Part shown: positions 59,624 through 64,000 of the stretch, in pieces
How positions within the stretch are numbered: position 1 is the first letter of the stretch
Layout: each line of letters begins with the position of its first letter
From: CADEFX01 sp963840425
GTDB lineage: Bacteria > Pseudomonadota > Alphaproteobacteria > Rhizobiales > Hyphomicrobiaceae
Length of the DNA: 64,000 nt
Direction of reading: 5' to 3'
Assembly (NCBI GenBank): GCA_963840425.1
Contig: CAWIYZ010000014.1
Span: 124,001-188,000, forward strand
The notes under the pieces: model-generated
What the model was told of the DNA's origin: nothing
What the model saw: only the letters and a program-made list of their open reading frames with translations
The model's database searches: none
Program-made: the position numbers and the translations under genes

Positions 59624-61351
59624 CTACCAACGTCTCTCAAATCTCTTACGCAGCCAGATGGCCATGCCGTTCATGACGAAAAGGAATACCAGAAGCACGA
59701 TGATGGTCGCCGCGGTCTTCGCCTGGAACGCGACTTCCGGGAGATCCGACCATAGATAGATCTGCACCGGCAGCACCGTCGCGGCTTCCGTGAAGCCCTT
59801 CGGCACATCGACGATAAATGCGATCATGCCGATCATCAGCAGAGGGGCAGTCTCGCCCAGCGCGTGCGCCATGCCGATGATCGTGCCGGTCATGATACCA
59901 GGCATGGCCAGCGGCAGCACGTGGTGGAACACGGCCTGCTGGTGCGAGGCGCCGACACCGAGCGCCGCCTCCTTGATCGAGGGGGGTACGGCCTTGAGCG
60001 CCGCACGCCCGGCAATGATGATTGTCGGCAGCACGAGCAGCGCGAGCACCAAACCGCCGACGAGAGGAGCCGAACGCGGCAGCCCGAAGAAGTTCAGGAA
60101 CACAGCCAGCCCGAGCAGTCCGAAGACGATCGAGGGGACCGCGGCGAGATTGTTGATGTTGACCTCGATCAGGGCCGTGAGCTTGTTCTTCGGCGCGAAC
60201 TCCTCGAGATACACGGCGGCCAGCACACCGATCGGCAGGCACAGAGCGAGCGTGACGAGCAGTGTCAGGGCCGTGCCGACGAGCGCACCGCGAATACCCG
60301 CGAGCTCCGGCTCCCGGCTGTCGCCGGAGGTGAAGAACAGCCAGTTGAAGCTGCGCTCGACCTTGCCGAGCTCCTTGAAGCGCTCGAGGAAGGCGACTTC
60401 CTGGTCCGTCACCTTGCGATTGCTCTCGGGCGTCAGATAAGTCACGACCCGCCACTCACCTGCCTTGGCCTCGTTGCTCGACGACAACGGCAGCAACACG
60501 TCGCCGGTTATCCCGCTGTCGGAGAGCTTGGTGACCTTGACGAGGCCGCCGTTGATCGCGACCAAGAGGCTCGGCATGCTGGCGTCGAGCGTCTCCTCTA
60601 CCTTCGGGCCCTCAAAGCGCTCGCGATAGGCCGCTGCCTCGTCGCGAAGCTCCTTGATGCGCCCAGCGAGCGCAGCCGATCCCCATCGCTGCAGACGATC
60701 GGCTTCGGCGCTCAACTTCTGAGCCCGTTCCCGCAGCCCTTGCTTGATCGCGACCAAGCTATCCCCAAAATCATTGGCCGATGTCAGGACCGTGATCTCT
60801 CCGGTCGTATCGCTTGGGGTGGCGATACCCCGCCCCGGGCGCGACGAGATCGGTGTGCCTGCACCTTTGTAGTAGAGATCCGCGTCGTCGGAGAGGAGCA
60901 GCGGGACCTTGACTGTCTTGCCAATCAGGCTCGGGTCGGCCACCAGCCGGTCCCGCAACACATCGGGAGCACCCGTGCTCAGGAGGCGCGTCAATGTGCG
61001 CTCGGGCCCTCTACCCTCGATCCCCTGGATCGCGCCCTTGAGAGCATCTCGCGTAATGGGGAAGTAATCACCTGACCGTATCGCTGCGGTGTCGCTCTTT
61101 CCATCGAATGCATCGGCTGGAACCGGGACGTCGAGTACGAGCGCATGTTGCGTGAACGCCGGCAACCCCTTGGCGACGATGTCGGTGATCAGAATCACCA
61201 GAAACGCCGCCGCTATCAACAGTGCGATGATGCCGTAGGCCTTGAACCGCGCTTCTGCGCGATATCGCCTGCGTACACGGGCGGCAGCAGCGTCCGAGGT
61301 ACGATCAAGGCGCCCGATCTGCGCGGGGGAGGAAACCGCAATATCAGTCAT
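59624..61351 (-). CDS. pstA: phosphate ABC permease PstA (long alphaproteobacterial form)
   Basis: A 575-residue permease; the usual PstA has about 290. The additional N-terminal 250 residues, after one helix (IIALLIAAAFLVILITDIVA), form a large periplasmic domain (ITRDALKGAIQGIEG, LSAEADRLQRWGSAALAGRI) as in many Alphaproteobacteria. The permease core has IGVLAAVYLEEFAPKNKLTA, NLAAVPSIVFGLLGLAVFLN and IKEAALGVGASHQQAVFHHV. Its start overlaps the pstC stop by eight bases. Confidence 0.95.
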   Translation of the reverse strand: MTDIAVSSPAQIGRLDRTSDAAAARVRRRYRAEARFKAYGIIALLIAAAFLVILITDIVAKGLPAFTQHALVLDVPVPADAFDGKSDTAAIRSGDYFPITRDALKGAIQGIEGRGPERTLTRLLSTGAPDVLRDRLVADPSLIGKTVKVPLLLSDDADLYYKGAGTPISSRPGRGIATPSDTTGEITVLTSANDFGDSLVAIKQGLRERAQKLSAEADRLQRWGSAALAGRIKELRDEAAAYRERFEGPKVEETLDASMPSLLVAINGGLVKVTKLSDSGITGDVLLPLSSSNEAKAGEWRVVTYLTPESNRKVTDQEVAFLERFKELGKVERSFNWLFFTSGDSREPELAGIRGALVGTALTLLVTLALCLPIGVLAAVYLEEFAPKNKLTALIEVNINNLAAVPSIVFGLLGLAVFLNFFGLPRSAPLVGGLVLALLVLPTIIIAGRAALKAVPPSIKEAALGVGASHQQAVFHHVLPLAMPGIMTGTIIGMAHALGETAPLLMIGMIAFIVDVPKGFTEAATVLPVQIYLWSDLPEVAFQAKTAATIIVLLVFLFVMNGMAIWLRKRFERRW

Positions 61352-62735
61352 ACTGTTCCCGGTACTTGTTCACGATGTGCAGCGCGATCAGGTTCAGCAT
61401 CAACGTCGTGAAGAAGAGCACGAAGCCCAGCGCAAACGCGGCCAGCGTCTTGGCACTGTCGAACTCCTGATCGCCGACGAGGATGGTCTTGATCTGAACC
61501 GTGATGGTGGTCACCGCCTCCAGCGGGTTGAATGTCAGATTGGCGGCGAGACCGGCGGCCATGACGACAATCATCGTTTCGCCGATGGCGCGGCTGATGG
61601 CGAGCATGAAAGCGGACACGATCCCGGGGAGCGCTGCCGGCAGCACCACCCGCTGGATGGTCTCGGATTTGGTGGCGCCCAGCGCATAGGCGCCGTCGCG
61701 CAGGGATTGCGGCACGGCGTTGATGACGTCATCCGACAGCGAGGAGATGAAGGGTATGATCATCATGCCCATCACCAGGCCGGCCGCGAGCGCGCTTTCG
61801 GAAGCAACGTCGAGGCCAAAGTACTCGCCCCATCCGCGGATGAGCGGCGCCACGGTGAGGGCAGCGAAGAAGCCCAGCACGACCGTGGGGATGCCGGCGA
61901 GTATCTCGAGCACCGGCTTGGCCCACGTCCGCACGCGGCGCGAGGCGTACTCGGACAGATAGATCGCAGAGAACAAGCCCAGTGGGCCAGCGACAAAGAT
62001 GGCTATGAGGGTGATGAGCAAAGTGCCTGTGAGCAACGGCACGAAACCGAAGGCGGTCTTGATATCACCCTGATCCGCCCGCAACGCCGCCTGCGGATTC
62101 CACTCCGTCCCGAACAGAAACTCGGAGACCGTAGGCCGCCCTTTGAGCGCCGGATCGTAGAAGAACCTGTAGGTCTCGATGAGGACCGAGAAGATGATGC
62201 CGATGGTGGTCAGAATGGCGACCGCCGCACAGACGATGAGCGTCGCCAGAACGAAGCGCTCGAAATAATTGCGCGAACGGAACGTCGGACTGATCCGGCC
62301 GAGGCACAGTGCCAGCCCCAGCAGACCCAAGGCGACGCCGCCGCCGAACAGGGCCCATTCCCCGTATTTGTGCGTGTTGGCGTAGCTTTCAGCTGCCTGT
62401 TTGAGGGCCTGCGACGGCTCGGCCGTCCCGTACTGGCCGTTGGCGAGATTTTGGACGTCGCGCAAGGCAGCGCCGCGGCGTAACACATCGCCCGCGACGT
62501 CCGGTCCGAAGGCATCGAGTGCATTGGAGGTTGCAAGATGACTGACCAGCGGAACCGCGACGAGGAACGTCAGCAGCATCGGCAGGAGGACGCCGACCGC
62601 CGTGAACAGCCCGTGGTATGTAGGCAGGGAATGCAAGCCGCCGCTGGCGACGGCCAGATTTCGGCCACGCGAACGTCCCGCGAAGAACGCGGCGAGAACC
62701 AATAGCGCGAGCGCCAAAAAGTAAATACCCGCCAT
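61344..62735 (-). CDS. pstC: phosphate ABC permease PstC (long form)
   Basis: About 463 residues; ATG 62735 has AAGGG six bases upstream and is preferred over ATG 62759. The N-terminal half has added helices (GIYFLALALLVLAAFFAGRS, LATLIVCAAVAILTTIGIIF) and a PstC-typical core follows: FSAIYLSEYASRRVRTWAKP, EILAGIPTVVLGFFAALTVA and LRDGAYALGATKSETIQRVV. With PstA it forms the inner-membrane phosphate channel. Confidence 0.95.
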   Translation of the reverse strand: MAGIYFLALALLVLAAFFAGRSRGRNLAVASGGLHSLPTYHGLFTAVGVLLPMLLTFLVAVPLVSHLATSNALDAFGPDVAGDVLRRGAALRDVQNLANGQYGTAEPSQALKQAAESYANTHKYGEWALFGGGVALGLLGLALCLGRISPTFRSRNYFERFVLATLIVCAAVAILTTIGIIFSVLIETYRFFYDPALKGRPTVSEFLFGTEWNPQAALRADQGDIKTAFGFVPLLTGTLLITLIAIFVAGPLGLFSAIYLSEYASRRVRTWAKPVLEILAGIPTVVLGFFAALTVAPLIRGWGEYFGLDVASESALAAGLVMGMMIIPFISSLSDDVINAVPQSLRDGAYALGATKSETIQRVVLPAALPGIVSAFMLAISRAIGETMIVVMAAGLAANLTFNPLEAVTTITVQIKTILVGDQEFDSAKTLAAFALGFVLFFTTLMLNLIALHIVNKYREQYD

Positions 62736-62799
62736 GACGCCCTTACCCCCGCCAGTCATCTAAGCCGGCATAGCGCACACGGGAGCGTGCCGCCGGCAA

Positions 62800-62838
62800 G
62801 CAAGGGAGACCGGCGCAACTTGCGGCAGCCTCCCTTGC
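62800..62838 (-). terminator. hairpin between pstS and pstC
   Basis: GCAAGGGAG (62800-62808) and CTCCCTTGC (62830-62838) pair perfectly over 9 bases, just after the pstS stop. A T-rich tract is lacking. It probably stabilises the pstS message or partly ends transcription, so that the binding protein is made in excess over the permease. Confidence 0.5.
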
Positions 62839-62846
62839 GTTGTTCT

Positions 62847-63902
62847 TTACTTCACGTCTGCCGCGGCGAGAACCTGCATGCCCGTGGCAGCGGTTGCAAT
62901 TTTGTCAGCCTCTGCCTTCGGCAGGGCAACGAGGCCCTTGCGTGCCAGATATCCGTCCTTGGACATGGCCTTGGATGAGACGTACTCGGCCACGAACTTG
63001 TCGATGCCAGGGATCACGCCGACGTGCTGCTTCTTCACGTAGACGAAGAGCGGGCGAGCGCCCTTGTATTTGCCCGACGAGATCGTGTCGTAGGTCGGCT
63101 CGACGCCGTCGATGGTCACGCCCTTCAGCTTTGCGGTGTTCTCCTCGAGGAAGGAGAAGCCGAAGATGCCAAAGGCGTTCTTGTTGGCCTCGAGCTTCTG
63201 GACGATGACGTTGTCGTTCTCACCTGCTTCGACATAGGCGCCGTCCTTGCGGATGGACTTCCACACCTTCTCGAAGCCTTTGGCATCGGCCGTCTGCATC
63301 TCCTTCAGAGCTGCGTTAGCCTTGGCGCCGACTTCCATGAAGAGCTCATGAAACGAGTCGCGCGTGCCGGAGGTTGGCGGAGGGCCCAGAACCTCGATCT
63401 TCACGTTCGGCAGCGACTTGTCGACGTCCGACCAGTTCTTGTTGGGGTTCGCGACGAGCTTGCCGTCGGCGCCGGGAACCTGCTCGGCCAGCGCAAGAAA
63501 CACCTGCTCCATGGTGAGCTTGATGGCAGGCCCGGCCTTCGAATGGGCGATGGTCAAGCCGTCGATGCCAACCTTGAGCTCGACGATGTCCTTGACGCCG
63601 TTCTTCTGGCAGTCATCGAACTCGCCCTTCTTCATGGCGCGAGACGCGTTCGTGAGATCGGGATGCGCCTCCCCGACGCCGGCGCAGAACAACTTCATGC
63701 CGCCGCCGGTGCCGGTCAACTCCACGACAGGTGTCTTGCCGGCGCCGCTCTTGCCGAACTGCTCGGCAACCGCCGTCGTGAAGGGATACACGGTCGAAGA
63801 ACCGACGATCCTGATTTGATCACGCGCCGATGCCGCATCGGCGAACGCGAAGGCTCCTGCGACAGCCGCAGCCGTCGAGATGGCCATGAACCTCATGTTC
63901 AC
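62847..63902 (-). CDS. pstS: phosphate-binding protein PstS
   Basis: A 351-residue protein with a Sec signal peptide (FMAISTAAAVAGAFAFADAA) and the PstS landmarks IRIVGSSTVYPFTTAVAEQF, VVELTGTGGGMKLFCAG, DLTNASRAMKKGE and PTSGTRDSFHELFMEVGAKA. It binds phosphate in the periplasm. ATG 63902 has GAGGGAGAG upstream. It heads the pstSCAB-phoU-phoB operon; the promoter lies at or beyond the window edge. Confidence 0.96.
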   Translation of the reverse strand: MNMRFMAISTAAAVAGAFAFADAASARDQIRIVGSSTVYPFTTAVAEQFGKSGAGKTPVVELTGTGGGMKLFCAGVGEAHPDLTNASRAMKKGEFDDCQKNGVKDIVELKVGIDGLTIAHSKAGPAIKLTMEQVFLALAEQVPGADGKLVANPNKNWSDVDKSLPNVKIEVLGPPPTSGTRDSFHELFMEVGAKANAALKEMQTADAKGFEKVWKSIRKDGAYVEAGENDNVIVQKLEANKNAFGIFGFSFLEENTAKLKGVTIDGVEPTYDTISSGKYKGARPLFVYVKKQHVGVIPGIDKFVAEYVSSKAMSKDGYLARKGLVALPKAEADKIATAATGMQVLAAADVK

Positions 63903-63956
63903 TCTAGCTCTCCCTCATTGGGTGACTGGAGGATTTCCCGCACTGGGATTTGCCTT

Positions 63957-63976
63957 CCGGCGCGCTTATGCGCCGG
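63957..63976. promoter_or_regulatory. inverted repeat upstream of pstS
   Basis: CCGGCGC (63957-63963) and GCGCCGG (63970-63976) pair perfectly around a 6-base loop, about 55 bases upstream of the pstS start. No CTGTCAT PHO box was seen in the 98 bases available, so the main box may lie just beyond the window. Confidence 0.35.
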
Positions 63977-64000
63977 GCCCATACTTAGAGAGTCTTCATA

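Noticed and set aside
59864..62483. Long plus-strand frames opposite pstA and pstC
   Set aside because: Antisense shadows rich in Arg, Asp and Gln; the pst genes are certain.

Overview
The window looks like chromosomal DNA of a high-GC alphaproteobacterium, most likely of the order Hyphomicrobiales (Rhizobiales). The reasons are the gene order murA - DUF2948 - hisD - UPF0262 - low-molecular-weight phosphatase ... maf - yacG - tRNA-Phe, an HWE-type histidine kinase, a PstA with a long N-terminal extension, CsbD/DUF883/DUF6894 small stress proteins, and several close matches to the alphaproteobacterial EcfG (general stress sigma factor) promoter, GGAAC-N16/17-CGTT.

Layout. 1-2.2 kb: 5' part of a Tat-exported PhoX-family phosphatase, tRNA-Thr(GGT), and three small genes, two of them paralogous with EcfG-type promoters. 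2.8-9.3 kb: a plus-strand run of zinc metallopeptidase, ATP-grasp ligase, FAD oxidoreductase, phospholipase D/VTT fusion and an endonuclease/exonuclease/phosphatase-fold enzyme. 9.4-17.9 kb: a flavin monooxygenase, a branched-chain-amino-acid-type ABC importer with a third atypical ATPase, and a divergent RpiR-type regulator. 18.1-22.9 kb: a nitrate/sulfonate/taurine-type ABC importer with two solute-binding proteins, whose permease and ATPase genes are riddled with frameshifts. 23.2-30.9 kb: a stress and envelope region with tiny membrane proteins, an SDR, an HWE kinase, CsbD, YihY, DUF883, holin-like and DUF6894 proteins. 31.2-39.2 kb: a partial tRNA-Thr copy, palindromic repeats, the murA-hisD-maf-yacG core and tRNA-Phe. 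39.2-49.7 kb: a surface-glycan locus with a TylF-type methyltransferase, a GH39-like glycosidase, three tandem related glycosyltransferases, two nucleotide-sugar epimerases and a multi-spanning membrane protein. 49.7-56.6 kb: a catabolic module (SDR, 3-hydroxyisobutyrate-dehydrogenase-like enzyme, amidase, luciferase-like monooxygenase, deacetylase, amine-oxidase-like flavoenzyme). 56.7-64 kb: the phosphate regulon pstS-pstC-pstA-pstB-phoU-phoB plus a DNA-binding protein resembling PhoB without its receiver.

Three themes tie the window together. First, phosphate: the pst-phoU-phoB operon at the right end and a PhoX-type phosphatase at the left end, with one PHO-box half-site. Second, general stress: perfect or near-perfect EcfG-type promoters precede small unknown genes and membrane/stress genes across the first 30 kb. 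Third, sequence integrity: at least 16 single-base frameshifts interrupt otherwise well conserved genes, including one in the conserved murA-yacG neighbourhood, so many 'pseudogenes' here may be assembly or sequencing indels. No CRISPR array, rRNA, intact insertion sequence or intact integrase was seen.
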